DNA from: Enterococcus sp. 9E7_DIV0242
Lineage (GTDB): Bacteria; Bacillota; Bacilli; Lactobacillales; Enterococcaceae
Assembly: GCF_002140975.2 (NCBI RefSeq)
Contig: NZ_CP147247.1
Coordinates: 3,828,501 to 3,892,500, forward strand
Reading direction: 5' to 3'
DNA: 64,000 bases
In this document: piece by piece, positions 51,541-64,000 of the stretch
Numbering within the stretch: the stretch's first letter is position 1
Layout of the letters: each line of letters opens with the position of its first letter
Made by a program: the position numbers and the translations under genes
Notes under the pieces: generated by a model
The model's database searches: none
What the model saw: only the letters and a program-made list of their open reading frames with translations
What the model was told of the DNA's origin: nothing

Positions 51541-52056
51541 ATGTCAATCGAAGTAGGAGCAAAACTGCCGGGAAAAGTGTCAGGAATTACTAATTTTGGG
51601 GCCTTTATTGATCTAGGAGGAGGCAAGACAGGCTTAGTCCATATCAGTGAAGTATCGAATGGTTTCGTAAAGGATATCAACGAGATATTAACTGTAGGTG
51701 ACGAAGTTACTGTTAAAGTCACTTCTGTAGGTGATGATGGGAAAGTTGGTTTATCTATCCGTAAAGCACAAGATAATCCGGAAGCACCTAAGAACAATTT
51801 CCAACGTCGCACAAACAATCATCAGGATAACCGCGACAACCGTGATAACCGCGGACAACAAGACAATCGTGATCGAGGCTATCATGCTGGACCAAAAAAA
51901 CAGTTCAACAAACCAACGAACAATAATAATGCGCACAACGGGCAGGATTTTGATTCATTGATGAGCTCATTTTTGAAAGATAGTGATGACCGCTTATCTT
52001 CATTGCGAAGAAACACAGAAGGTAAAAGAGGCGGACGAGGCGGACGCCGCAACTAA
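51541..52056 (+). CDS. S1-domain RNA-binding protein with a disordered Asn/Arg/Asp-rich tail (YabR-like)
   Basis: Residues 1-75 of this 171-residue protein are one S1 domain (GAKLPGKVSGITNFGAFIDL, GKTGLVHISEVSNGFV, VGDEVTVKVTSVG, KVGLSIRKA), which binds RNA. Residues 80-171 are low complexity with DNRDNRDNRGQQDNRD repeats and a basic RGGRGGRR end, the kind of tail found in RNA chaperones. It follows divIC at the conserved yabR position. TAGGAGGAT is 12 bases before the ATG, longer than usual. A terminator follows, so this ends the first part of the operon. Confidence 0.9.
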   Translation: MSIEVGAKLPGKVSGITNFGAFIDLGGGKTGLVHISEVSNGFVKDINEILTVGDEVTVKVTSVGDDGKVGLSIRKAQDNPEAPKNNFQRRTNNHQDNRDNRDNRGQQDNRDRGYHAGPKKQFNKPTNNNNAHNGQDFDSLMSSFLKDSDDRLSSLRRNTEGKRGGRGGRRN

Positions 52057-52068
52057 AGAAATCTATTC

Positions 52069-52108
52069 AAGGCCGGGGGAGCAAAACTCCTGGCCTTTTG
52101 AGTTTTTT
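52069..52108 (+). terminator. Rho-independent terminator after the S1-domain gene
   Basis: AAGGCCGGGGGAG pairs with CTCCTGGCCTT across a short CAAAA loop, followed by TTGAGTTTTTT. Confidence 0.82.
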
Positions 52109-52200
52109 CTGAGATAAATGGAGATATTGTTCGAGATTATATGTGTGTGGCTTGACCATTGCTAATAATAATCGCCATAGCTGACATGGGAGGTGGAGCA

Positions 52201-53580
52201 GTGCTAGAGAAATTTTACCGACTTGGGGGAAAAAAGAATCATTGGCGTAAAGGTGATCGAATCCTGTTGGCTATTTCAGGCGGACTTGATTCGATGATTT
52301 TGCTTTTTCTGATGTGTAGAGTAGCTGAAAAAACAGGCTGCACAGTTGGTGTTGCACACGTCAATCATCAATTGCGTCCTGAATCAGATGAAGAGGAGCG
52401 TTATCTTGAAGCGTTCTGCCGAGAAAATCAACTGGCATTTTACTCAAAGCGTTGGGAAGAGAATCTGCTGATCAGTAGTGTTGAAGTGAGAGCCAGAGAA
52501 TTCAGATACACTTTTTTTAAAAGTATTATGGAAAAAGAATCATTCAATACGCTCATGACTGCTCATCATATGGACGACCAAGCAGAGACGATACTAATGC
52601 GCCTGACTAGAGGCAGTACATTGAGAAATTTAGTCGGAATAAGAGAAGAACAGTCCTTTGGCTCAGGTAGGCTCATTCGGCCTTTGTTGATTTTTTCTAA
52701 AGATGAGCTGAAAGTGTTCGCCAAAGAGCAGAATATTGTGTATTTTGAAGATAGCTCAAATCATTCAGACCTGTATTTTAGAAATCGGGTACGGCATCAT
52801 GTTGTTCCTTACTTAAAGGAAGAAAACAGGAATTTTCTTGAACATATTTCAACCTTCAGTCACCAAGTAGACTTAGTGGATGAACTGATTCAGGAAATAA
52901 CAGGTGCTAAATACAAAGAATGGGTTAAGAAAATCGATACGGGTTGGCAACTGGATCTATCAGTATTACAAAACGAAAGCCGTAGCTTTCGCTATTTCTT
53001 TTTGCAGTTTTTCTTACAGAAAACTTTGGTTGAAAAAAACATCGCTATCAACAAAGAGCAGCTTGAAACTCTGTATAATATCCTTGCTCAATCCGACCCT
53101 CAAAAAGTTGTTATGCTGGAAAAAGGCTGGCGTTTTATTAAAGAATACAATACAGCATTTTTAGTGCAGGAAACAACTATACCAACCGTGGAGTTTTCTT
53201 TGCCTATCGGTGAAGGAATCTTTTTATCTGATACGGAGTGGCTTGGGCTTAGCTCTTTTGACAGACCGGTTATAGTGCCGGAAAGGATCAAAGCGTGGGA
53301 AGCGGAGGAACGCCTGCTTTCAGTAGAAACAAAGCTTCCACTTAAAGTCAGACATAGAAACGCTGGGGATCGAATCGCACTCACCCCTTTTTTGACGAAA
53401 CGCCTCAATCGACTTTTTATCGATAGAAAAATACCGAATTCCTCAAGAGAAAATGCGTGGGTCATTCTGACTGATCGAAACGAGATCCTCTGGGTGCCTA
53501 AATTTGCAAATTCCCATTTGAGTATTCCCGAAGAAACTGATAAAATACACTACAGACTCCTTTATAAAACAAAGGGGTAA
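52201..53580 (+). CDS. tilS: tRNA(Ile)-lysidine synthase TilS
   Basis: This 459-residue enzyme changes C34 of the AUA-reading tRNA-Ile to lysidine, using ATP and lysine. The PP-loop motif SGGLDS is at residues 26-31, followed by VAHVNHQLRPESDEEE and TAHHMDDQAETILMRLTRG. The C-terminal tRNA-binding domain has LPLKVRHRNAGDRIAL and RLFIDRKIPN. The start is a GTG at 52201, fixed by GGGAGGTGG; upstream codons are not needed for the fold. It is followed after 18 bases by hpt, the usual pair. Confidence 0.95.
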   Translation: MLEKFYRLGGKKNHWRKGDRILLAISGGLDSMILLFLMCRVAEKTGCTVGVAHVNHQLRPESDEEERYLEAFCRENQLAFYSKRWEENLLISSVEVRAREFRYTFFKSIMEKESFNTLMTAHHMDDQAETILMRLTRGSTLRNLVGIREEQSFGSGRLIRPLLIFSKDELKVFAKEQNIVYFEDSSNHSDLYFRNRVRHHVVPYLKEENRNFLEHISTFSHQVDLVDELIQEITGAKYKEWVKKIDTGWQLDLSVLQNESRSFRYFFLQFFLQKTLVEKNIAINKEQLETLYNILAQSDPQKVVMLEKGWRFIKEYNTAFLVQETTIPTVEFSLPIGEGIFLSDTEWLGLSSFDRPVIVPERIKAWEAEERLLSVETKLPLKVRHRNAGDRIALTPFLTKRLNRLFIDRKIPNSSRENAWVILTDRNEILWVPKFANSHLSIPEETDKIHYRLLYKTKG

Positions 53581-53598
53581 ACTTGAGAGGAGAGCATC

Positions 53599-54144
53599 AT
53601 GCTAGAGAAAGATATTAAAAACATTTTGATAACAAAAGAACAGATTGCTGAAAAAAATGCTGAGCTTGGAAAAAAATTGACAGAGGATTACAAAGAAAAA
53701 AGCCCTCTTGTTATTGGAATTTTGAAAGGAGCAGTTCCTTTTCTTGCAGATGTCGTACGACAAATCGACGCACATTTAGAAATGGATTTCATGGCTGTTT
53801 CCAGTTATGGTAACGCAACAGTATCTTCCGGAGAAGTGAAAATCGTTAAGGATCTGGATACAAATGTAGAAGGTCGTCATATCTTAATCGTTGAAGATAT
53901 CATAGATAGTGGACGGACACTTGCTTACCTTGTGGATTTGTTCAAATATAGAAAAGCAGCTTCTGTAAAAATCGTTACCTTCTTAGATAAACCTGAGGGA
54001 CGCGTAGTGGATATTGATGCTGACTACGTGGGATTCAATATCCCAAATGAGTTTGTTGTAGGCTATGGATTGGATTATGCAGAATCCTATCGTAACCTTC
54101 CATATGTCGGTGTATTGAAGCCGGAAGTATACGAATCAAAATAA
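53599..54144 (+). CDS. hpt: Hypoxanthine (guanine) phosphoribosyltransferase
   Basis: This 181-residue enzyme salvages hypoxanthine and guanine using PRPP. It has the family start, the active loop [25 protein letters not shown], the PRPP motif [11 protein letters not shown] and the purine-binding end [33 protein letters not shown] (read in parts). RBS GAGAGGAG. The order tilS-hpt-ftsH is conserved in Firmicutes. Confidence 0.96.
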   Translation: MLEKDIKNILITKEQIAEKNAELGKKLTEDYKEKSPLVIGILKGAVPFLADVVRQIDAHLEMDFMAVSSYGNATVSSGEVKIVKDLDTNVEGRHILIVEDIIDSGRTLAYLVDLFKYRKAASVKIVTFLDKPEGRVVDIDADYVGFNIPNEFVVGYGLDYAESYRNLPYVGVLKPEVYESK

Positions 54145-54165
54145 TATCTCTCTTTGAAATAGTTA

Positions 54166-54174
54166 TGTTACAAT
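54166..54174 (+). promoter_or_regulatory. Possible extended -10 promoter of ftsH
   Basis: TGTTACAAT is an extended -10 element 62 bases before the ftsH start. No good -35 box is visible, so it would be a weak or regulated promoter. Confidence 0.38.
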
Positions 54175-54236
54175 ATAAAGGTCAGAATTGATAAGACAAA
54201 AAAAGTGAATAGTTTAAACAAGCTAGGAGGACAGGC

Positions 54237-56396
54237 ATGAATAAAAAAGGTGGCGGCATGAGAAATGGCCTATACTATGTATTAGTCATTTTAGCGATGA
54301 TCATGGTTGGAAGCTTCATCTTTGGAAACAACAGCTCCCAATCTCCTGATATCGAATTCTCTAAGTTTAGAGAACAACTTGATAGCGGAGAGATCAAAAC
54401 AATGACGATCCAACCGACAAATGGTGTATTCAAAATTGTCGGAGAGTACAAAGAAGAGCAAAAAATCGAAAATGAAAGCGGACTGTCTCTTTGGGGGAAT
54501 TCCGAAGTAACAACGAAGAAATTCTCTACCATTGTTCTGCCAAGTGATACAACACTGACAGAGGTACAAAATATAGCACAGCAGAACGAAGTGAAGCTTT
54601 CCGTGAAGGAACAGTCAACAAGTGGAACATGGATTTCGTTGATCTTCAGCTTCCTGCCAATCATACTGCTCTTCTTCATGTTCTACATGATGATGGGACA
54701 GCAAGGCGGCGGTGGCGGTGGCGGCGGCCGTGTCATGAACTTTGGGAAATCCAAAGCGAAAGAGGCCGACAAAACAGCGAGTCGTGTTCGTTTTACAGAT
54801 GTAGCTGGTGCAGAAGAAGAGAAACAAGAACTTGTTGAAGTGGTTGAGTTCTTGAAAGACCCGCGTCGTTTTGTAGAACTGGGTGCACGTATTCCTGCCG
54901 GGGTACTTTTAGAAGGACCTCCGGGAACTGGTAAAACCCTACTTGCTAAAGCAGTAGCTGGTGAAGCAGGCGTACCATTCTATTCTATTTCAGGTTCTGA
55001 GTTCGTAGAAATGTTCGTCGGTGTCGGTGCAAGCCGTGTCCGTGATCTATTTGAAACAGCGAAGAAGAACGCACCTTCAATCATCTTCATCGATGAAATC
55101 GATGCAGTTGGTCGTCAACGTGGTGCCGGAATGGGCGGCGGTCATGATGAGCGTGAGCAAACATTGAATCAGCTGCTTGTTGAAATGGATGGTTTTGACG
55201 GGAATGAAGGAGTAATTGTCATTGCTGCAACGAACCGTTCAGATGTATTGGATGCTGCATTACTTCGTCCAGGACGTTTTGACCGTCAAATTTTAGTTGG
55301 TCGTCCGGATGTTAAGGGTCGTGAAGCGATTCTAAAAGTACATGCGCGTAATAAACCATTGGCAGACGATGTTGATTTGAAAGTCGTTGCACAACAAACA
55401 CCAGGCTTTGCCGGTGCGGATCTGGAAAACGTCTTGAATGAAGCGGCATTAGTTGCTGCCAGAAGAAACAAGAAGAAGATCGATGCGTCTGATATTGATG
55501 AGGCCGAAGATCGTGTGATTGCCGGTCCAGCTAAAAAAGACCGTGTTATCAATAAGAAGGAACGTGAAATGGTTGCTTACCATGAAGCGGGACATACAAT
55601 CGTTGGTTTGGTACTAAGTCGTGCCCGCGTCGTTCATAAAGTAACAATCATTCCTCGTGGTCGTGCAGGCGGCTATATGATCGCTTTACCAAAAGAAGAT
55701 CAGTTCTTGTTGACTAAGGAAGATATGTTTGAACAATTAGTTGGTTTGCTTGGTGGACGCACTGCAGAAGAAATCGTCTTCGGTGTTCAGTCAACAGGTG
55801 CTTCTAATGACTTTGAACAAGCAACTGGGTTAGCTCGTAGCATGGTTACTGAGTACGGAATGAGTGATAAGCTTGGACCTGTACAGTATGAAGGAAACCA
55901 TCAAGTCTTTGTCGGTCGCGATTATGGACAGACAAAAGCTTACTCAGAGCAAGTTGCGTTTGAAATCGATCAAGAAGTTCGCAAACTACTGATGGACGCA
56001 CATGCAAAAGCACGTGAAATTATTGAAACACATCGCGATAAACATAAATTAATTGCGGAAATGCTTTTGGAATATGAAACACTGGATGCCAAAGCGATTA
56101 AATCTCTGTTTGAAACAGGAGAAATGCCGGCAGGAAGCTCTAGTGAATTCCCAAGTGAGAAAGCACAAACTTTCGAAGAAGCTAAACGTGCCTTAGAAGA
56201 AAAAGATGCGCAAAAGCAAGCCGAAGAAAAACGGAATGCTGACGAAGTCAAACAAGACCTTGAATCGGACGCAGAAGAAGTGAAAACAGAAGCTGATGAG
56301 ACCGAAAAGAAAGTTCAACTTGATAAAAAAGAAGATGACTCTTCTAAAGATGACTCTGATTCTGAACGCGAGAACTTTGACGATCGTTATAAATAG
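54237..56396 (+). CDS. ftsH: ATP-dependent zinc metalloprotease FtsH
   Basis: This 719-residue membrane protease degrades misassembled membrane proteins and short-lived regulators. It has two membrane helices (about 10-28 and 130-152) around a small outer domain, a Gly-rich linker, an AAA domain with Walker A GPPGTGKT near 227, Walker [12 protein letters not shown] and the second region [19 protein letters not shown], and a peptidase with the zinc site HEAGH near 448. The last 80 residues are highly charged (Lys, Asp and Glu) and disordered, longer than in many relatives. RBS TAGGAGGA. Confidence 0.97.
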   Translation: MNKKGGGMRNGLYYVLVILAMIMVGSFIFGNNSSQSPDIEFSKFREQLDSGEIKTMTIQPTNGVFKIVGEYKEEQKIENESGLSLWGNSEVTTKKFSTIVLPSDTTLTEVQNIAQQNEVKLSVKEQSTSGTWISLIFSFLPIILLFFMFYMMMGQQGGGGGGGGRVMNFGKSKAKEADKTASRVRFTDVAGAEEEKQELVEVVEFLKDPRRFVELGARIPAGVLLEGPPGTGKTLLAKAVAGEAGVPFYSISGSEFVEMFVGVGASRVRDLFETAKKNAPSIIFIDEIDAVGRQRGAGMGGGHDEREQTLNQLLVEMDGFDGNEGVIVIAATNRSDVLDAALLRPGRFDRQILVGRPDVKGREAILKVHARNKPLADDVDLKVVAQQTPGFAGADLENVLNEAALVAARRNKKKIDASDIDEAEDRVIAGPAKKDRVINKKEREMVAYHEAGHTIVGLVLSRARVVHKVTIIPRGRAGGYMIALPKEDQFLLTKEDMFEQLVGLLGGRTAEEIVFGVQSTGASNDFEQATGLARSMVTEYGMSDKLGPVQYEGNHQVFVGRDYGQTKAYSEQVAFEIDQEVRKLLMDAHAKAREIIETHRDKHKLIAEMLLEYETLDAKAIKSLFETGEMPAGSSSEFPSEKAQTFEEAKRALEEKDAQKQAEEKRNADEVKQDLESDAEEVKTEADETEKKVQLDKKEDDSSKDDSDSERENFDDRYK

Positions 56397-56405
56397 AAAC
56401 ACGAG

Positions 56406-56439
56406 ACAGTTGTGGGAAGCTTTTCCTGCAACTGTTTTT
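56406..56439 (+). terminator. Rho-independent terminator after ftsH
   Basis: ACAGTTGTGGGAA pairs with TTCCTGCAACTGT over a GCTT loop with one imperfect pair, then TTTTTC. Confidence 0.82.
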
Positions 56440-56529
56440 CTATGCAAGAGAATTAATGATTGGAGTCGTGAGTCCACACCTGTTTCTATTAAGAGAGAAT
56501 AGAAGCTATCGAAGTTAGAATTATTTAGT

Positions 56530-56558
56530 TGAAAAAACGACGATTTCCTAGTATTATC
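56530..56558 (+). promoter_or_regulatory. Promoter of hslO
   Basis: TTGAAA (56530-56535) and TATTAT (56553-56558) are separated by 17 bases and lie 43 bases before the hslO start. Confidence 0.65.
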
Positions 56559-56600
56559 TGATAATGAGTGAAAAAGCACGGAGAAGAGGACAAGAAAACA

Positions 56601-57506
56601 ATGGAAGATTATTTAGTAAAAGCACTTTGTTATAAAGGATCAATCAGAGCGTACGCTCTTTGTGCAACAAATACAATTGCAGAAGCACAGCAAAGACATG
56701 ACACTTGGAGTTCATCAACAGCAGCATTGGGAAGAACAATGGTCGGCTCGTTACTGCTTGGCGCGACACTTAAAGGCGAAGATAAGCTGACTGTGAAAGT
56801 ACAGGGGAATGGTCCTGCCGGAGCAATCATTGTTGACAGCAATGGTAGTGGCGATGTAAAAGGCTACATCAAAAATCCTCATGTAAGCTTGAAGCTGAAT
56901 GACAGTGGCAAAATCGATGTTCGAGGTGCTGTTGGCGATGTTGGTGTATTTACAGTTATTAAGGATTTGGGCTTGAAGGAAACTTTTTCCGGTCAAACAC
57001 CGATTGTTTCCGGAGAAATTGGTGAGGACTTTACCTATTTTATGACGGTTTCTGAACAAATTCCTTCTGCTATCGGGTTAAGTGTGCTAGTGGATACAGA
57101 TGATACGGTTAAAGCTGCAGGTGGATTTATGATTCAAGTTATGCCAGGTGCAGACGAGAAGACGATCGATTTTATTGAAAAGCGTCTATTAGAAGTACCT
57201 ATGGTATCACGTCTATTGGAAGATGGCGAGTCACCGGAGCAAATCTTGGAACGATTGCTAGGTGAAGGAGAAGTAGATATCCTTGAAAAAATGCCTGTTC
57301 AATTTAAGTGTGATTGTTCAAAAGATAAATTTGGAACAGCAATCATTGCTGTGGGACTGGACGAAATCAATGCGATGATCGAAGAAGATCATGGTGCAGA
57401 AGCAGTCTGCCAATTCTGTGGCAATAAGTACCAATATAGCGAAACCGATTTGATTGAGCTGAGAGAAGAAGCAATAAAAAATACATTAAAAGGTCGTGAA
57501 GAATAA
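56601..57506 (+). CDS. hslO: Redox-regulated chaperone Hsp33
   Basis: This 301-residue chaperone protects unfolding proteins in oxidative stress. The N-terminal region has YLVKALCYKGSIRAYA and the C-terminal zinc switch has four cysteines, in FKCDCSKDKF (about 237-239) and CQFCGNKY (about 270-273). A further upstream in-frame GTG at 56568 lacks spacing to a ribosome-binding site, whereas GAAGAGGA suits the ATG at 56601. The dus gene begins three bases after its stop, the usual arrangement. Confidence 0.95.
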   Translation: MEDYLVKALCYKGSIRAYALCATNTIAEAQQRHDTWSSSTAALGRTMVGSLLLGATLKGEDKLTVKVQGNGPAGAIIVDSNGSGDVKGYIKNPHVSLKLNDSGKIDVRGAVGDVGVFTVIKDLGLKETFSGQTPIVSGEIGEDFTYFMTVSEQIPSAIGLSVLVDTDDTVKAAGGFMIQVMPGADEKTIDFIEKRLLEVPMVSRLLEDGESPEQILERLLGEGEVDILEKMPVQFKCDCSKDKFGTAIIAVGLDEINAMIEEDHGAEAVCQFCGNKYQYSETDLIELREEAIKNTLKGREE

Positions 57507-57508
57507 CG

Positions 57509-58507
57509 ATGTGGAAAATAGGTAATGTAGAAATCCCGAATCGCGTAGTCGTTGCACCCATGGCTGGAATTACCAATGCAGCATTTCGTGTCACTGTAAA
57601 GGAATTTGGTGCCGGATTAGTTGTCTGTGAAATGATCAGCGACAAAGGCATCCATTTTAGAAACAAAAAAACACTAGAAATGCTCTATATTGATGAGCGG
57701 GAACATCCGTTGAGTTTACAAATCTTTGGCGGGGATAAAGATACATTAGTCGAAGCAGCTCAATTCGTACAAGAACATACAGAAGCAGACATTATTGATA
57801 TCAATATGGGCTGTCCTGTAAATAAGGTTATCAAAGCAGAAGCCGGAGCTAAATGGCTTCTTGATCCAAATAAAGTACATGAAATGGTCCAGGCAGTAAC
57901 CTCTGCAGTCGACATGCCAGTAACTGTCAAGATGCGTATTGGTTGGGATGATGAGCATGTTTTTGCCGTTGAAAACGCATTGGCAGCAGAAAAGGGCGGA
58001 GCTGCAGCGATTGCCATGCATGGTCGTACGCGTGTCCAAATGTATGAAGGAAAAGCAAATTGGGATATCCTGAAAGAAGTAAAAAGCCATTTGACGATCC
58101 CTTTTATGGGCAATGGTGATGTCCGTACACCGGAAGATGCGAAAAGAATGCTGGACTACGTGGGTGCTGATGGTGTCATGATTGGTCGTGCAGCATTGGG
58201 AAACCCTTGGATGATTCACAGAACGCAGCATTATTTAGAAACTGGGGAATTAATTCCGGAACCAACACCATTTGATAAGATTGAAACAGCTAAGGTTCAT
58301 TTGCAACGATTGGTTGACCTCAAAGGGGAATCTGTTGCAGCAAGAGAATTTCGTCAACACGCTTCCTACTATCTAAAAGGAATTCCACGAGCAGCAAAAG
58401 TGAAAGTGGCAATCAATCAGGCAGACACGCAAAAAGAAATCGTCGATTTAATGGATGGTTTCGTAGGGAAAGTGTCCTCTGCTGAAAGTGTTGAAGAAGT
58501 AATCTAA
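57509..58507 (+). CDS. dusB: tRNA-dihydrouridine synthase, DusB type
   Basis: This 332-residue flavoenzyme reduces uridines in the tRNA D-loop. It has the FMN-binding start VVAPMAGITNAAFR, the catalytic Cys near residue 102 in NMGCPVNKV, VTVKMRIGWDDEH, the AMHGRTRVQMYEGKANW loop and GNGDVRTPEDA, then DGVMIGRAALGNPW. The C-terminal helical domain is present and length is normal. It follows hslO by three bases with no gap, so they share a message. Confidence 0.95.
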   Translation: MWKIGNVEIPNRVVVAPMAGITNAAFRVTVKEFGAGLVVCEMISDKGIHFRNKKTLEMLYIDEREHPLSLQIFGGDKDTLVEAAQFVQEHTEADIIDINMGCPVNKVIKAEAGAKWLLDPNKVHEMVQAVTSAVDMPVTVKMRIGWDDEHVFAVENALAAEKGGAAAIAMHGRTRVQMYEGKANWDILKEVKSHLTIPFMGNGDVRTPEDAKRMLDYVGADGVMIGRAALGNPWMIHRTQHYLETGELIPEPTPFDKIETAKVHLQRLVDLKGESVAAREFRQHASYYLKGIPRAAKVKVAINQADTQKEIVDLMDGFVGKVSSAESVEEVI

Positions 58508-58796
58508 GAAAATCTGATTAAATGAAAGAATGCATATCTGCTTTTTTGAAAGGATAGTCGCTTTCGCTCTACTATGGTAGTTTATCTAAGCTTTTCAGAG
58601 CTAAGCGTGCTATTGTTTAGTTGACTTTGACCAAGAATCTCAAAGCTATTTGGTTTTTGATACGAGAGGCAATGATATATTTGTTGATGGTACTTGCAAA
58701 CCATACTATCGCTCGATTTTGGGAGTAAATCATTAAGCGTAGCGCTTCTTTTCATACAAGGAATCATTTAACAGGATTTGTATAATCAATTAATTC
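58508..58796. other. Intergenic region with a possible coding remnant
   Basis: No intact gene is visible. One plus-strand frame, from about 58620 to 58735, reads VDFDQESQSYLVFDTRGN followed by DIFVDGTCKPYYRSILGVNH and a stop, with no start codon and a stop not far upstream. It has protein-like composition and may be what is left of an old gene. The family is not recognised. Confidence 0.3.
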
Positions 58797-58828
58797 AAGT
58801 CGAATATAAAATTCGGCTTGCTTTTTTT
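58797..58828 (+). terminator. Rho-independent terminator before lysS
   Basis: AAGTCGAAT (58797-58805) pairs with ATTCGGCTT (58811-58819) with one G-T pair and is followed by GCTTTTTTT. Confidence 0.82.
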
Positions 58829-58830
58829 AG

Positions 58831-60378
<1,548 letters not shown>

Positions 60379-60387
60379 ATAGAAAGA

Positions 60388-60420
60388 TGAAGCTTCCGCA
60401 AAATGGAAGCTTCATTTTTT
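60388..60420 (+). terminator. Rho-independent terminator after lysS
   Basis: TGAAGCTTCC (60388-60397) pairs perfectly with GGAAGCTTCA (60405-60414) and TTTTTT follows. Confidence 0.92.
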
Positions 60421-60736
60421 CTATATAAGTTTAGAAGAAATTGTGCACAAGAAATGGCTATTGTTCTTAGTTTGGATGTCAGTGCTATCTAGTCTGTCGA
60501 ACGAACAAAGGCTAAAGAGACTCTGAAATCGATGGAAATGCGAACAATAGAATCATAAAGCTGATAAACAATCGGTAATGAAAAAAAGTTTGAAAAAAAG
60601 TAATATTTTGATTGACCTGAGAAGAGAAACTTGGTATATTAATACATGTCGCTGAGACACAACAACCACTTTTAAACAGCACAATAGAATAACAGCTGAG
60701 TAAAAGAAAAAACTTGTTTTATCAATAAAAAAGTTG

Positions 60737-60765
60737 TTGACAAATAACAAAAAAGTTGATAAGAT
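60737..60765 (+). promoter_or_regulatory. rRNA operon promoter P1
   Basis: TTGACA (60737-60742), a 17-base spacer and TAAGAT (60760-60765). It lies about 272 bases before the 16S start. The 60421-60736 stretch before it holds no gene I can support and is AT-rich, as expected upstream of rRNA promoters. Confidence 0.85.
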
Positions 60766-60835
60766 ATAAAAGTTGTTATGAAACAAAACGACAACAGCCA
60801 AGCAGAAAAAAACTTCAACTTCTTCAAAAAAAGAG

Positions 60836-60864
60836 TTGACATCAAATCAAAACTTTGGTATGAT
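60836..60864 (+). promoter_or_regulatory. rRNA operon promoter P2
   Basis: TTGACA (60836-60841), a 17-base spacer and TATGAT (60859-60864), 99 bases downstream of P1. Both -10 boxes are followed by ATAAAAGTTG, showing that the two promoters are copies. Confidence 0.87.
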
Positions 60865-60893
60865 ATAAAAGTTGCTGCGAGGCAATCAAGTAG

Positions 60894-60915
60894 ACCTTTG
60901 AAAACTGAACAAAGT
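60894..60915 (+). other. 5' strand of the 16S rRNA processing stem
   Basis: AAAACTGAACAAAGT (60901-60915) is perfectly complementary to ACTTTGTTCAGTTTT at 62633-62647, and pairing extends a few bases further on each side. The long stem brings the two ends of the 16S precursor together and is the expected RNase III substrate. A smaller hairpin, GTCTTGAT-TTG-ATCAAGAC, lies between at 60939-60957. Confidence 0.75.
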
Positions 60916-61037
60916 AAGACAAACCAAATGTGTAGTATGTCTTGATTTGATCAAGACAACAACATGATTTAACAAGCAAGCAATATGCTAGCAAACAAAT
61001 TGAGCGTAACAGTCGCAAGACTGTCAAGTTTAAACTT

Positions 61038-62602
<1,565 letters not shown>

Positions 62603-62675
62603 AATATTACGGAAACTACACGGTTTAACTTCACTTTGTTCAGTTTTGAGAGGTTTACCTCGACAATTGAAACAC

Positions 62676-62748
62676 GGGGCCTTAGCTCAGCTGGGAGAGC
62701 GCCTGCTTTGCACGCAGGAGGTCAGCGGTTCGATCCCGCTAGGCTCCA
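62676..62748 (+). tRNA. tRNA-Ala (anticodon UGC)
   Basis: The 73-base gene folds as a cloverleaf: acceptor GGGGCCT with AGGCTCC, D-arm with AGCTCAGCTGGGAGAGC, anticodon TGC in CTGCTTTGCACGCAG, and T-loop GGTTCGATCCC. CCA is not encoded. Its position between 16S and 23S is common in Enterococcus and related genera. Confidence 0.97.
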
Positions 62749-62749
62749 T

Positions 62750-62770
62750 ATAGTAACCAATGGTTACTAT
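62750..62770. repeat. Perfect palindrome just after tRNA-Ala
   Basis: ATAGTAACCA and TGGTTACTAT flank a single A, ten perfect pairs, two bases after the tRNA. It could form a tight hairpin in the precursor RNA that marks tRNA 3' processing, or may be chance. The rest of the spacer to 62933 shows no other gene. Confidence 0.55.
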
Positions 62771-62933
62771 TTAATTTGTTCATTGAAAACTGGATAGAAA
62801 GAAAATCAACAACACAAACAAACCGAGAACACCGCGTTGAAGAGTTTTTTAAAATTGTTCGATAGCTTATTTTTCTTGATGACGCCTCTATCGCTAGAGA
62901 AACGAGTCAAAACCCAACCGCAAGGTTGATAAG

Positions 62934-64000
<1,067 letters not shown>

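Overview
The window is low-GC Gram-positive DNA from the genus Enterococcus or a very close relative. The evidence is a 16S rRNA with the enterococcal 5' region, a lactate dehydrogenase with an enterococcal-type N-terminus, and the housekeeping run pth-mfd-flippase-rqcP-divIC-S1 protein-tilS-hpt-ftsH-hslO-dus-lysS leading into an rRNA operon. I cannot name the species.

Region 1 (1-7860) is the end of a teichoic-acid-type wall polymer cluster: the tail of a LysM-ended TagH-like ATPase, the TagG-like permease, a TagF-like polymerase, an unusual SGNH plus citrate-lyase-ligase-like protein, and a lipoprotein. An intact ISL3-family element sits in the loop of the terminator after the lipoprotein gene and has an 8-bp target duplication. 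Region 2 (8040-14360) has an M20 amidohydrolase with two membrane proteins, then a GT-C-like membrane protein and a GT2-GtrA fusion that together look like a membrane glycosylation system.

Region 3 (14388-22250) is a probable cell-envelope stress module. A two-component system is followed by two FtsX-type permeases, a normal ABC ATPase, a second ABC ATPase that has lost its catalytic motifs, and a membrane-anchored PASTA protein. A TTAACA-N5-TTAACA repeat in front of the transporter genes is a candidate response-regulator site. Region 4 (22250-33820) has a small membrane protein, a DMT transporter, a galactitol-type PTS operon with a PRD regulator, a PfkB kinase and a class II aldolase, a sirtuin, an acetyltransferase fused to a chorismate mutase, the niacin regulator NiaR and a GyrI-like protein.

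Region 5 (33878-43430) is a glycoside-use locus: an ArsR-type regulator divergent from a binding protein, two ABC permeases, a sugar isomerase-like protein, two Gfo/Idh/MocA oxidoreductases and a GH2 glycosidase, with a candidate cre site between the divergent promoters. Region 6 (43506-60378) is ldh on the minus strand and then the housekeeping operon for translation, repair, cell division and protein quality control. Region 7 (60700-64000) is an rRNA operon: two tandem promoters, 16S, tRNA-Ala(UGC), and the 5' part of 23S, which runs off the window.

No CRISPR array, prophage or integrative element was seen. The most unusual items are the pseudo-ATPase/PASTA transporter module, the acetyltransferase-chorismate mutase fusion, the SGNH/citrate-lyase-ligase-like protein in the wall cluster, and the IS inside a terminator.
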